From Mycobacterium sp. 155 (GTDB taxonomy: Bacteria > Actinomycetota > Actinomycetes > Mycobacteriales > Mycobacteriaceae): a DNA stretch of 64,000 bases. Positions 7,460 through 15,670 of the stretch are shown here, one piece after another. A program made the translations under genes and the position numbers. The notes below the pieces were generated by a model. It had not been told where the DNA came from and did not search any database. It saw only the letters and a list, made by a program, of their open reading frames with translations. How positions within the stretch are numbered: the stretch's first letter is position 1; the number at the start of each line of letters is the position of its first letter. The DNA is taken from contig NZ_KB892705.1 of the NCBI RefSeq assembly GCF_000373905.1, positions 3,732,478 to 3,796,477 on the forward strand, in the 5' to 3' direction.

Positions 7460-10440
7460 CCGCTCAACGGCCCCAATGGGCGGACGCATTGAAGGAACTA
7501 CTGACCGGATTGGCAAACGGACAGCCCAAATCGCTGCTCTCCGGGCTCGCATACTTCGCTCAGTCGCCGGTGACAACCGACGATCTCAGCACGTACCTCA
7601 CGACAGCGAGCGAGAACGATCCGACCCTCACGCAACTCCGCCTAGCGCTCGCTCGATGGGACGCCGACGAGGTCGGCACGTATGCGGATCTCGATGGGTC
7701 GCCAACATCGCCCCGATCAGACGCCCGGCGGGCCGCCGTATACACCGCACTGGATCTGGGTCCCGACGTTTCTGTGACATTGAGCGCGCGAGCTCCCGTC
7801 TTCAAGAAGCCGGTAATCGAAATCTCGAAGAAGTTCGAACCCTGGTATGCGCTGGCGAGGAGTCAACGGACGAGCGTGTATTGGGACGATTACGAGCGCT
7901 ATCTGCGAGACACCATAGGGTGGTCAGCCGAAGCAATCTCCGCTCTCGACGAGACGACCACCGACGTCATCGAGCGGTTGAGTGACCCCACGCGCGACAC
8001 CGTGAAACAGACCAAGGGGCTGGTTGTCGGGTATGTGCAGAGCGGCAAGACCGCCAATTTCACCGGGGTAGTCGCGAAGGCAATCGATGCCGGCTATCGA
8101 CTGATCATCGTCCTTACTGGAACCATCGAGATTCTGCGCGCCCAAACCCAGCGACGCATGGACATGGAACTCATGGGTGTTGAAAACATTCTCAAGGGCC
8201 AAGATCCTAGCGACCCGCAAGTGGCAAAAGAAATGGACTACCAACAGGATACGGAGTGGTTGGCGAATCGCTTTCTCCGCCACGGCATTGCGCTCGAACA
8301 GGACGGGGTTGTCCACATTGATCGGGTCACTACTCACCGGAGCGACTACAAGAGGCTTCCTCAGGGTCTTACCAAGCTCAAGTTCCACAAGTACGACAAG
8401 GCGAAGACACTCAACGACCCGGCTAACCTCTTCCGGTCTGACGCATACGTCGCGGTGATAAAGAAGAATCCCGCGCCTCTTCGCAAGCTGATCGCAGACT
8501 TGAAGCCAATCCAGGGAGATTTGGCTCAGTTGCCGGTACTCCTTATTGACGACGAGTCCGACCAGGCTTCCGTGGACACCACCAATCCGTCGAAGTGGAC
8601 CAAAGAGACGTCGGCAGATCGTCAACGCACGACAATCAACAAGCTTATAACGAGCCTTCTTGAACTCTGTCCCCGTGCACAATACGTCGGCTACACAGCC
8701 ACTCCGTTTGCGAACGTCTTTGTAGACCCGGACGATGAGCGTGACCTATTCCCTTCGGATTTCGTGTTATCGCTCCAGCGGCCAATCGGCTACATGGGTG
8801 TGCAAGAGTTCCACGATGTCGGCAAACGCTGGGATGACGAAGACAAGACTCTAGCGACCTCCAATGAGCTGGCCTACGTAAGAAGCCTCGTCGGGGATAC
8901 GGATGATGATCCCGACCGGAGACGAGCCGAATTGCAGGAAGCCATCGATGCATGGGTTCTCAGCGGTGCGATCAAGAAGTTCCGCGAGTCCGTCTCCACC
9001 GATTCGTTTCGGCATCACACCATGCTCATTCACGAATCCGTGAAGCAAGCCGAACATCTCGCGACGGCAGAAGATGTACGCGCGATCTGGAAAACATCCA
9101 GGCACACCTGTGCGGCGGGGTTGAGGAGGCTACAGAACCTGTATGACATGGACTACTACCCGGTCATACTGGTCCGTTCTCAAGGGCACCGCATACCCGA
9201 CTCGTTCGAGACGCTCAAACCGTTCATCGCATCGGCGATCGCGCAGATGACCACGGATGGCGATCCTGTACTAATTGTCAACTCGGACAAGACTATCCAG
9301 GAACAGCAAAAGAAGCTCGACTTCGAGGCCGAGAAGGTTTGGCGCATTCTCGTCGGAGGGACACAGCTGAGCCGCGGATTCACCGTAGAAGGCCTCACCG
9401 TCTCCTATTTTCGGCGAAAGGCTGGCCAAGCAGATACTTTGATGCAGGCGGGTCGTTGGTTCGGATTTCGGCCCGGCTACAAGGATCTGGTCCGTCTTTA
9501 CATTCGCCGAGACACGAAGGTGGATCTGTACGAGGCGTTCGAAGCGCTGCTATTGGACGAAGAAGCGTTCCGCGAAGAGTTGCGCCAGTACGAAGGATTC
9601 GACAGCGAGGGGCTTCCGTTGGTGGAACCTCGCCAGATTCCACCGTTGGTCAGCCAGCATCTTCCGTGGCTGCGGCCCACTGCTCGCAACAAGATGTGGA
9701 ACGCCGTGATCGACTCCAAAGCTACTGCAGGCGGCATCCAAGACCGGTACGGTCTACCACCGCGCGGTGACGCCCAGAACGAAGGAAACCTGATCGAGGT
9801 CGGAATTCCGTTGCTCGCCACAGCATCCCACAAGGCAACCCTTCACTATGAGTTGGCCCACGGTGACGAAGGCGACGTTCCGGTCAAACTCGGGACGGTA
9901 ACTGCAGAGCAGTTCCAGACTCTCTTTCGGAGACTGCGATGGCACCCTCAGTATGACGAGGTGATCAATCCGTTCACCAAGTTCCTCGACAATGCGACGA
10001 GCAGCGGCCGGATCACCGAGTGGGTAGTGGTTTGGCCCCAACCCCAAAAGTCCATGGGCACAGTGAAACTGGACGGGATTGGGGCGGCGCCAGTCATCAG
10101 ACGAACCCGTAGAACCGGGGGACGTATCGACTTTGTAGGCTCCGATCGCAAGCATGGCAACGCCGTCCTTGGGATTGCGCGCGGCGAGGCGATCGGAGGC
10201 TTGCCCGCCGCGGATGGCCGAGGGGTTGTTCTGATTTATCTAGCTGACGACCGGTCCGACCCGTCGGTACCGTTGTCCACCGCGAACGTGGTACCGCTTC
10301 TGTCCATCGCAGTACCGAAGTCGGCGACGCCCCATAAGAGGGACCTCATCCAGTGGACAGTCCGAGTTAAAGCGCAGGAGGGTGACGCGGCGGTGGATGT
10401 CGAGTCAGCGATTAGCGAACATGCTCCTGGTTTATCTTGA
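7456..10440 (+). CDS. Z1-domain SF2-type ATPase/helicase
   Basis: The 994-residue protein contains the helicase motifs of the Z1 family: Walker A GYVQSGKTA with Lys198, Walker B-like LLIDDESDQAS with Asp365, Asp366 and Glu367, motif III-like YTATPFANVF, motif V GGTQLSRGFTVEGL and motif VI QAGRWFGFRPGY with Arg667. Z1 ATPases accompany cytosine methylases, MORC-like ATPases and PD-(D/E)XK nucleases, and are presumed to use ATP to move on or remodel DNA during restriction. The start overlaps the stop of the preceding gene; the end overlaps the first codons of the PIN-like gene by 20 bases, placing all in one operon. No frame damage is visible. Confidence 0.9.
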   Translation: MTAQRPQWADALKELLTGLANGQPKSLLSGLAYFAQSPVTTDDLSTYLTTASENDPTLTQLRLALARWDADEVGTYADLDGSPTSPRSDARRAAVYTALDLGPDVSVTLSARAPVFKKPVIEISKKFEPWYALARSQRTSVYWDDYERYLRDTIGWSAEAISALDETTTDVIERLSDPTRDTVKQTKGLVVGYVQSGKTANFTGVVAKAIDAGYRLIIVLTGTIEILRAQTQRRMDMELMGVENILKGQDPSDPQVAKEMDYQQDTEWLANRFLRHGIALEQDGVVHIDRVTTHRSDYKRLPQGLTKLKFHKYDKAKTLNDPANLFRSDAYVAVIKKNPAPLRKLIADLKPIQGDLAQLPVLLIDDESDQASVDTTNPSKWTKETSADRQRTTINKLITSLLELCPRAQYVGYTATPFANVFVDPDDERDLFPSDFVLSLQRPIGYMGVQEFHDVGKRWDDEDKTLATSNELAYVRSLVGDTDDDPDRRRAELQEAIDAWVLSGAIKKFRESVSTDSFRHHTMLIHESVKQAEHLATAEDVRAIWKTSRHTCAAGLRRLQNLYDMDYYPVILVRSQGHRIPDSFETLKPFIASAIAQMTTDGDPVLIVNSDKTIQEQQKKLDFEAEKVWRILVGGTQLSRGFTVEGLTVSYFRRKAGQADTLMQAGRWFGFRPGYKDLVRLYIRRDTKVDLYEAFEALLLDEEAFREELRQYEGFDSEGLPLVEPRQIPPLVSQHLPWLRPTARNKMWNAVIDSKATAGGIQDRYGLPPRGDAQNEGNLIEVGIPLLATASHKATLHYELAHGDEGDVPVKLGTVTAEQFQTLFRRLRWHPQYDEVINPFTKFLDNATSSGRITEWVVVWPQPQKSMGTVKLDGIGAAPVIRRTRRTGGRIDFVGSDRKHGNAVLGIARGEAIGGLPAADGRGVVLIYLADDRSDPSVPLSTANVVPLLSIAVPKSATPHKRDLIQWTVRVKAQEGDAAVDVESAISEHAPGLS

Positions 10441-11452
10441 CCAGAATGCGTGGGTGGCGCTGTTGCGCGGCGTCCAGTCGCACGACCCGCGTGCTGACAA
10501 GTTGGTACAGCGGCTGATTGAGCTGCGTGAAGCAGGTCTCGTATCGATTCCCTTATCCGCTTCTCACTACCTCGAGACCTGGCATCGCCGCGACACGACT
10601 TCCCGGCACGACCTTGCGGGCCTTATGCGCGACGTCAGCGCCTACGCCACACTCGCACCTGTCCACTCTGTGGAGCGCGCGTGGGTACGGTCAGAAATTT
10701 GGCGGTGGTGCGGCCGGACGCCCGCACCACCTGATACGAACATTCTCGGGTACGGCGTGAATCATGCCTTCGGAACGGCAACTGGCCGATTTCGCTTTGT
10801 CACTTCAATAGCAACCGACGACCAGCCAGAAGGTCCACCTGCCGAGGTCCCTGCAGACTTGATCGACCTCGCGGGAGCCAGCGGCGAAAATTGGGAGTGG
10901 TTGAACCTAGCGGGTCCCCCAGAACTATTCATGATGGACGGTGTCGATATCCGGCCCGAGCATCGACGTGGGCCTGCCGACGTTGAGTTCGAAACAGCGG
11001 TTCGAGACCATTTACAGAACGATGCGGGCTATCGCCAGCGGCTCGTCGACCTGATTCTCACTCAAGAATTCATCTGAATTCTAGACTATGTCAACGACAC
11101 CTGCGAGGAACTCGGGGTCGACCCCCACCTACTTTTCCTCGCAGACAACCCGAAGGAGAGAGTCCGCTCGTTCGTCGGCGGCGTGCCAGTCACGAACGTC
11201 ATATCCAAACTGAGAATCCACCGTCATCGTGATCACAGCTTTCCGCTGGTGCAGCATGATCGGACAGACATGTGTGTCCTTGCCCTTGCCATCCCAAGCT
11301 GCGCCGTAATCGCGACCGAGAAGCGCTGGGCCCATTTTGCGCGCCAAGCGGGTCTGGATCGCACGTATGGGGCGGTTGTCTGTGGCTCACTCGCCGACTT
11401 AGATCGAGCGCTAGAACGACTCGACAACACCGGCTCGACCGACGACCAGTGA
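10421..11452 (+). pseudogene. PIN-like nuclease gene interrupted by an in-frame TGA
   Basis: From the ATG at 10421 the protein starts MLLVYLDQNAWVALLRG, a PIN-type first strand with Asp7, followed by a conserved Glu in ASHYLETW. The frame stops at a TGA at 11075-11077 (codon 219). It then stays open in the same frame to 11452 and supplies the missing PIN half: DMCVLALAIPSCAVIATEKRW with Asp283 and Glu300. Without the TGA the protein would have 343 residues and four PIN acids; the 218-residue product lacks two. A GTG at 11183 could start a separate C-terminal piece. The gene overlaps the Z1 gene, so it belongs to the system. A nonsense mutation (for example CGA to TGA) is the simplest explanation; programmed readthrough or a sequencing error are alternatives. 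Confidence 0.7.
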
Positions 11453-11546
11453 GCCGCGCCAAGTTGATGCCCTTCGGGGACTTAGGCCACGAAGTCCCCC
11501 ACCCCCGGGATTCGAGGCGCGGTGACCGACAGCCCCCACAAACACA

Positions 11547-11578
11547 AAGGTCACGACCTCTTTCGAGTTCGTGACCTT
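11547..11578 (-). terminator. Hairpin terminator downstream of tRNA-Leu
   Basis: A perfect 10-bp stem (AAGGTCACGA with TCGTGACCTT, 12-base loop) lies 31-62 bases beyond the tRNA 3' end. In the direction of tRNA transcription it is followed by a U-rich run (TTGTGTTTGTGG), which makes an intrinsic terminator likely. Confidence 0.6.
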
Positions 11579-11582
11579 GATG

Positions 11583-11605
11583 CCGGCAGTTCGTAGAACT
11601 GCTGG
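11583..11605. other. Short hairpin directly at the tRNA-Leu 3' end
   Basis: CCGGCAGTTC and GAACTGCTGG pair over ten positions (one G-U) around a GTA loop, three bases past the tRNA-Leu discriminator base. It may be a processing signal or part of a double terminator with the hairpin at 11547-11578. Confidence 0.4.
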
Positions 11606-11608
11606 TAG

Positions 11609-11691
11609 TGGGCGAAGGGGGACTTGAACCCCCACGTCCCGAAGGACACTGGCACCTGAAGCCAGCGCGTCTGCCATTCCGCCACTCGCCC
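11609..11691 (-). tRNA. tRNA-Leu (CAG)
   Basis: The minus strand folds as a class II tRNA. The acceptor GGGCGAG pairs with CUUCGCCC including a wobble. The anticodon stem CTGGC/GCCAG encloses the loop TTCAGGT with anticodon CAG. A variable arm (GTGTCCTTCGGGACGT) and a T-arm with GTTCAAGTC are present. The discriminator is A and CCA is not encoded. In M. tuberculosis a tRNA-Leu occupies the same place beside fhaA. Confidence 0.95.
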
Positions 11692-11952
11692 GAGCGACCC
11701 GGGGCAGCCTATCACTGCGGTCACACGGTTCCCAAACCGCGACGTTCGAGGTCTCCGATAGCACAAAGAATGGTTCATGTCATCAAGATCAGGTCACTGA
11801 CCTGCAGCGATCTGATTCTCAGAGTTCTGTTGGTCCCGCACGGTCGCGCATGGCCGATACCATTCATGTGAGCAGTGTGGCCAGAGCGACACGCGGTGGC
11901 TTCGGTTGCCGGTGCGCACCATGAACGACAACGAGTGAAGGCGGGCGGTGAT

Positions 11953-13473
11953 ATGGGTCTTGTCGACCGCATCGAACGCAAGCTCGAGTCCACGGTGGGC
12001 GATGCATTCGCGCGGGTCTTCGGCGGCTCGATCGTCCCACAGGAGGTGGAGGCGATGTTGCGCCGCGAGGCGCAGGCCGGCGCCCGCACCGTAGGCGGCG
12101 GCCAAGTTTTGGCGCCGAACGCCTACGTAATTACTCTCAGTGACACTGACTATCAGAAGGTAAGCGCCGATACTGACCTGACCGCGTCCGCTTTCGCCAA
12201 ACATCTGGGGGGATTTATCCATGATCAGGGGTGGCAAACGTATGGTGATGTGGTCGTCAGATTCGAGCAATCACCGAACTTGCACACCGGACAGTTCCGC
12301 GCACACGGCGCGGTCAACCCCGATTCCGCCGTCGGCGAGTCCGCACGAGTGCATCGCGACCAGGCGTTCACCGCAGAATCAGGAGAACCATCTATGACCG
12401 ACAATCCGAGCTACCGCGGCGGCCAGGGACAAGGTCGGCCTGGCGACGACTACTTCGATGACCGGTACGGACGCCAGCAGGATGACCAGCGCGGCGGGGG
12501 CTACCCCCCACAAGATGACCAGCGCTCCGGGTATCCCCCACAGGACGATCAGCGTGGCGGGTATCCCGCGCAGGACGATCAACGTGCCGGATATCCCACG
12601 CAGGACGACCATGACCAGCGCGGCGGCTATCCCCCGCAGGAGCAGCCGGGCGGTTACCCGCCTCGCGGCGGAGGCTATGGCGACCAGGGCGGCTACCCCG
12701 ATCAGGGTGGTTATCCGGACCGCGGCGGTTACGCCGACCAGGGTGGTTACCCAGAGCATCGCAGCGGCTACGACCAGCGCGGCGGTGGCGGTTACGGCCA
12801 GCAGCCCGGCGGCTACGGTCAGCAGCCTGGCGGGTACGGCCCGCCCCAGGGCGGAGGCTACGGCAGTCCGTCCGGCCCCGGCCCTAGCTCCGACTATGAC
12901 TATGGACGTCAGCCCGGCGGGCGCCCCGACGACTACGGCCGGCACGAAGGCCGCCCGGGCGGCTACCCGGACCAAGGCGGCTACGGTGGGCAGCCCTATG
13001 ACCAGCGCGGCGGCTACGGCCAGCCGCAGCAGGATTACAGTCCGCAGGATTACGCCCACGGCTATCAGGATCAGGGCTACGGCGACCAAGGCGGCTACGG
13101 CGACCAGGGGCGCGATTACGACTACGGCCAGGAAGGTGGTCAGGCCGGGTACGGCGGCTACGCCGGCGCCGACTACCAGGCCGGCGGCGCGATAGTCACC
13201 CTGCAACTCGATGACGGCAGCGGCCGGACCTACCAGCTGCGCGAAGGCGCCAACGTGATCGGCCGTGGTCAGGACGCCCAATTCCGGCTGCCGGACACCG
13301 GGGTGTCGCGTCGGCACCTCGAGATCCGGTGGGACGGCCAGGTCGCCCTGCTGTCGGACTTGAACTCCACCAACGGCACCACTGTGAACAACGCCCCGGT
13401 GCAGGAATGGCAGCTGGCCGACGGTGACGTCATCCGGCTGGGCCATTCCGAGATCATCGTGCGCGTGCACTGA
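11953..13473 (+). CDS. fhaA: FHA-domain protein FhaA
   Basis: The start is the ATG at 11953 ([12 protein letters not shown]), the conserved N-terminus of FhaA, after a purine-rich GGGCGG site; an earlier in-frame ATG would add an unconserved stretch. The 506 residues contain a DUF3662 domain (about 1-115), a long Gly/Tyr/Gln/Pro/Asp-rich repetitive linker (about 140-415) and a C-terminal FHA domain with GRG (about 436), SRRH and NSTNGT. The FHA domain binds phosphothreonine; in mycobacteria FhaA binds the PknB-phosphorylated pseudokinase of the MurJ fusion encoded at 52056-55658 and regulates lipid II export. It heads the fhaA-fhaB-pstP-rodA-pbpA-pknA-pknB cluster. Confidence 0.93.
   Translation: MGLVDRIERKLESTVGDAFARVFGGSIVPQEVEAMLRREAQAGARTVGGGQVLAPNAYVITLSDTDYQKVSADTDLTASAFAKHLGGFIHDQGWQTYGDVVVRFEQSPNLHTGQFRAHGAVNPDSAVGESARVHRDQAFTAESGEPSMTDNPSYRGGQGQGRPGDDYFDDRYGRQQDDQRGGGYPPQDDQRSGYPPQDDQRGGYPAQDDQRAGYPTQDDHDQRGGYPPQEQPGGYPPRGGGYGDQGGYPDQGGYPDRGGYADQGGYPEHRSGYDQRGGGGYGQQPGGYGQQPGGYGPPQGGGYGSPSGPGPSSDYDYGRQPGGRPDDYGRHEGRPGGYPDQGGYGGQPYDQRGGYGQPQQDYSPQDYAHGYQDQGYGDQGGYGDQGRDYDYGQEGGQAGYGGYAGADYQAGGAIVTLQLDDGSGRTYQLREGANVIGRGQDAQFRLPDTGVSRRHLEIRWDGQVALLSDLNSTNGTTVNNAPVQEWQLADGDVIRLGHSEIIVRVH
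12476..13190 (+). repeat. Degenerate in-frame repeats coding the FhaA low-complexity linker
   Basis: Successive degenerate units of about 10 codons (patterns such as [10 protein letters not shown]), then shorter units GGYPDQ and GGYGQQP, encode the central linker of FhaA. The repetitive DNA is prone to length change between strains. Confidence 0.75.
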
Positions 13474-13603
13474 GGTATCGGACCGGACACACCGGGGTGG
13501 CTAGCAACCCGCTTCACCCTCATCCCAGTCGCCGTCCAAGTATCGTGACGATGCCGCAGGGCACGGAACGACACCGTTGGCACGGGTACGGAGAGGACGT
13601 CAG

Positions 13604-14071
13604 ATGCAGGGGTTAGTGCTGCAGCTGACGCGCGTCGGGTTTCTGTTGCTGCTGTGGTTGTTCATTTGGTCGGTACTGCGGATTCTGCGCACCGACATCT
13701 ACGCGCCGACCGGCGCGGTCATGGTCCGTCGCGGGTTGGCGTTGCGCGGTTCGCTGCTACCCAGCCGTCAACGCAGGCATATCGCCAGGCAGATGGTTGT
13801 CACCGAGGGCGCGCTCGCCGGCACCCGCATCACGCTGAGCTCCCAGCCGGTCCTGATCGGCCGGGCCGACGACTCGACACTGGTGCTCACAGATGATTAC
13901 GCCTCGACGCGCCACGCCCGACTGTCGCCACGCGGTTCGGAGTGGTACGTGGAGGACCTAGGATCGACCAACGGCACATACCTTGACAGGGCGAAGGTGA
14001 CAACAGCGGTAAGGGTTCCCATTGGCACGCCGGTGCGAATCGGCAAGACGGTAATAGAGCTTAGGCCGTGA
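13604..14071 (+). CDS. fhaB: FHA-domain membrane protein FhaB (FipA)
   Basis: The ATG at 13604, preceded by GAGAGGA, gives a 155-residue protein, the length of M. tuberculosis FhaB. One N-terminal membrane segment (about residues 5-28, LVLQLTRVGFLLLLWLFIWS) anchors it. The C-terminal FHA domain shows LIGRADDS (about 84), STRHARL (about 101) and STNGTYLDR (about 122). It is known as a phosphothreonine-binding division protein that bridges FtsZ and FtsQ after phosphorylation by PknA. It lies 130 bp after fhaA and is followed by three short repeats leading into pstP. Confidence 0.93.
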   Translation: MQGLVLQLTRVGFLLLLWLFIWSVLRILRTDIYAPTGAVMVRRGLALRGSLLPSRQRRHIARQMVVTEGALAGTRITLSSQPVLIGRADDSTLVLTDDYASTRHARLSPRGSEWYVEDLGSTNGTYLDRAKVTTAVRVPIGTPVRIGKTVIELRP

Positions 14072-14073
14072 CC

Positions 14074-14150
14074 CCGCGGACGCGAGGAGCGAAATGACGC
14101 CGCGCACGCGAGGAGCAGAAATAGGCCCGCGCACGCGAGGAGCGAAATGA
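14074..14150 (+). repeat. Three tandem copies of a 26-27 bp unit carrying a ribosome-binding site and ATGA
   Basis: The core ACGCGAGGAGCGAAAT occurs at 14080, 14106 (with one change) and 14133, spaced 26 and 27 bp. Each unit contains the Shine-Dalgarno-like GAGGAG a few bases before an ATGA or ATAG. The third copy supplies the actual pstP start. Copies of the same unit occur inside the 3' end of pknA. Confidence 0.8.
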
Positions 14151-15670
14151 CCCTCGTTCTTCGATATGCCGCGCGCAGTGACCGCGGCCTGGTCCGCGCC
14201 AACAACGAGGATTCCGTCTATGCGGGCGCGCGGTTGCTCGCCCTGGCTGACGGTATGGGCGGACACGCCGCCGGCGAGGTGGCCTCGCAACTGGTCATCG
14301 CCGCATTAGCTCATCTCGATGATGACGAACCCGGTGGCGACCTGCTCGGCAAGCTCAATTCGGCGGTGGCCGAAGGCAACTCGGCGATCGCCGCTCATGT
14401 CGATGCCGATCCCGAGCTCGAGGGCATGGGCACGACGCTTACTGCGATCCTGTTCGCCGGCGGCCGGTTGGGCCTGGCGCACATCGGTGACTCCCGCGGT
14501 TACCTGATGCGTGACGGCGAATTGACCCAGATCACCAAGGACGACACCTTCGTCCAGACCTTGGTCGACGAGGGTCGTATCACCGCCGAGGAGGCGCACA
14601 GCCACCCGCAACGCTCGCTGATCATGCGGGCGCTGACGGGCCATGAGGTCGAGCCGACGCTGACGATGCGCGAGGCCAAGGCGGGTGATCGTTACCTGCT
14701 GTGCTCCGACGGGCTCTCTGATCCGGTCAGCCAGGAGACCATCCACGAGGCGCTGCAGATCGAGGATGTGACCGAATGCGCCGACCGGCTGATCGAATTG
14801 GCCTTGCGCGGCGGCGGTCCGGACAACGTCACGGTGGTGGTCGCCGACGTCGTCGACTATGACTACGGCCAGACTCAGCCGATCCTGGCCGGCGCGGTAT
14901 CCGGCGTGGACGACGACACAGCCCCGCCGAACACTGCGGCGGGTCGGGCTTCGGCCTTCAACCCGCGCCGCAACGAACCCAAAAGAGTGGTCCCCCAGCC
15001 CGCCGAACCGGTGCCTAAACCACGCTCCCGACGGCGCTACGTGATTGCCGCGATCGTGCTGGTACTGATCGTGCTCGCGGGCCTGGCGATCGGCCGACAG
15101 ATTGTCCGCAGCAATTACTACGTCGGCGAGCACGACGGCGTCGTGGCGATCATGCGCGGTGTCCAGGGCTCGTTTCTCGGGATCTCCCTGCAAGAGCCCT
15201 ACGGCCTGGGATGCCTGAACAATCGCAATGAACTCTCGCTGATCGGTGCCGGCGACAACCACGAAAACCTCGGCTGCCGGTTGATGGCGGTCAGCGACAT
15301 GCGCCCCTCCGAACGGGCCCAGGTGACCGCGGGTCTACCGGGCGGCACGCAGGATGAGGCCATCGCCCAGATCCAGGAGCTCGCGCGTAGTTCGGTGCTA
15401 CCGGTGTGTGCCCCGCGCACCCCGCCGACCACCACGAGTTCTCCGCTGCCACGGCCTACCACCACAGCGAGTCGGGCGCCGATGTCGGCACCGCCTTCCG
15501 CGCCGGCGACGACGACCGCCGCGCCCTCCCCTGAACCGTCTCCAGAGCCCACTGCGCGGCCACCGGGCGGATCGGTGCCCGCGGAGCCTGCCCCGCCGTC
15601 AACACCCACCGCCACAGCGCTACCTCCCCCGTCGCAGGTACCGGGGACGGACTGCCGGGCGGTGGCATGA
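14147..15670 (+). CDS. pstP: PP2C-type Ser/Thr protein phosphatase PstP
   Basis: This 507-residue protein begins with a PP2C domain (about 1-235) with the metal-binding motifs RANNEDS and ADGMGGHAAGE, and GGGPDNVTVVVADV near its end. A single membrane segment (about 299-320, IAAIVLVLIVLAGLAIG) and an extracellular part with a Pro/Thr/Ser-rich tail follow. PstP removes phosphates from PknA, PknB and their targets and is the only Ser/Thr phosphatase of this type in mycobacteria. The start lies in the third 26-27 bp repeat. The stop overlaps the rodA start (ATGA). Confidence 0.95.
   Translation: MTLVLRYAARSDRGLVRANNEDSVYAGARLLALADGMGGHAAGEVASQLVIAALAHLDDDEPGGDLLGKLNSAVAEGNSAIAAHVDADPELEGMGTTLTAILFAGGRLGLAHIGDSRGYLMRDGELTQITKDDTFVQTLVDEGRITAEEAHSHPQRSLIMRALTGHEVEPTLTMREAKAGDRYLLCSDGLSDPVSQETIHEALQIEDVTECADRLIELALRGGGPDNVTVVVADVVDYDYGQTQPILAGAVSGVDDDTAPPNTAAGRASAFNPRRNEPKRVVPQPAEPVPKPRSRRRYVIAAIVLVLIVLAGLAIGRQIVRSNYYVGEHDGVVAIMRGVQGSFLGISLQEPYGLGCLNNRNELSLIGAGDNHENLGCRLMAVSDMRPSERAQVTAGLPGGTQDEAIAQIQELARSSVLPVCAPRTPPTTTSSPLPRPTTTASRAPMSAPPSAPATTTAAPSPEPSPEPTARPPGGSVPAEPAPPSTPTATALPPPSQVPGTDCRAVA

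Larger units (their letters stand above)
2868..11452. other. Accessory defence-type island (methyltransferase, Vsr, MORC ATPase, PD-(D/E)XK, Z1, PIN-like)
   Basis: All genes between the Eis-like gene and tRNA-Leu differ from the rest of the window. Their GC content is visibly lower, codons rare elsewhere (TTA, ATA, AGA) appear, and none belongs to the conserved mycobacterial origin region. Content in order: Doc remnant, ATPase remnant, cytosine methyltransferase (minus strand), then Vsr, GHKL ATPase, PD-(D/E)XK protein, Z1 ATPase and a PIN-like gene (plus strand). No integrase, transposase or flanking direct repeat was seen. A tRNA-Leu gene lies 157 bp beyond the right end with its 3' end facing the island, a common insertion position. 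The island is read as a horizontally acquired restriction-like system that has partly decayed. Confidence 0.8.

Noticed and set aside
11075..11077. TGA in the PIN-like gene read as selenocysteine
   Set aside because: No stem-loop of SECIS type is evident just downstream, no selenocysteine gene is in the window, and the position does not correspond to a catalytic residue.
12379..13470. Minus-strand open frame opposite fhaA with Val/Ala-rich repeats
   Set aside because: It is the complement of the repetitive FhaA linker; the apparent hydrophobic repeats follow from the codons on the other strand.
14074..14150. Short regularly spaced repeats taken as a CRISPR array
   Set aside because: Only three degenerate units with almost no spacer, no cas genes, and the last unit serves as a gene start.
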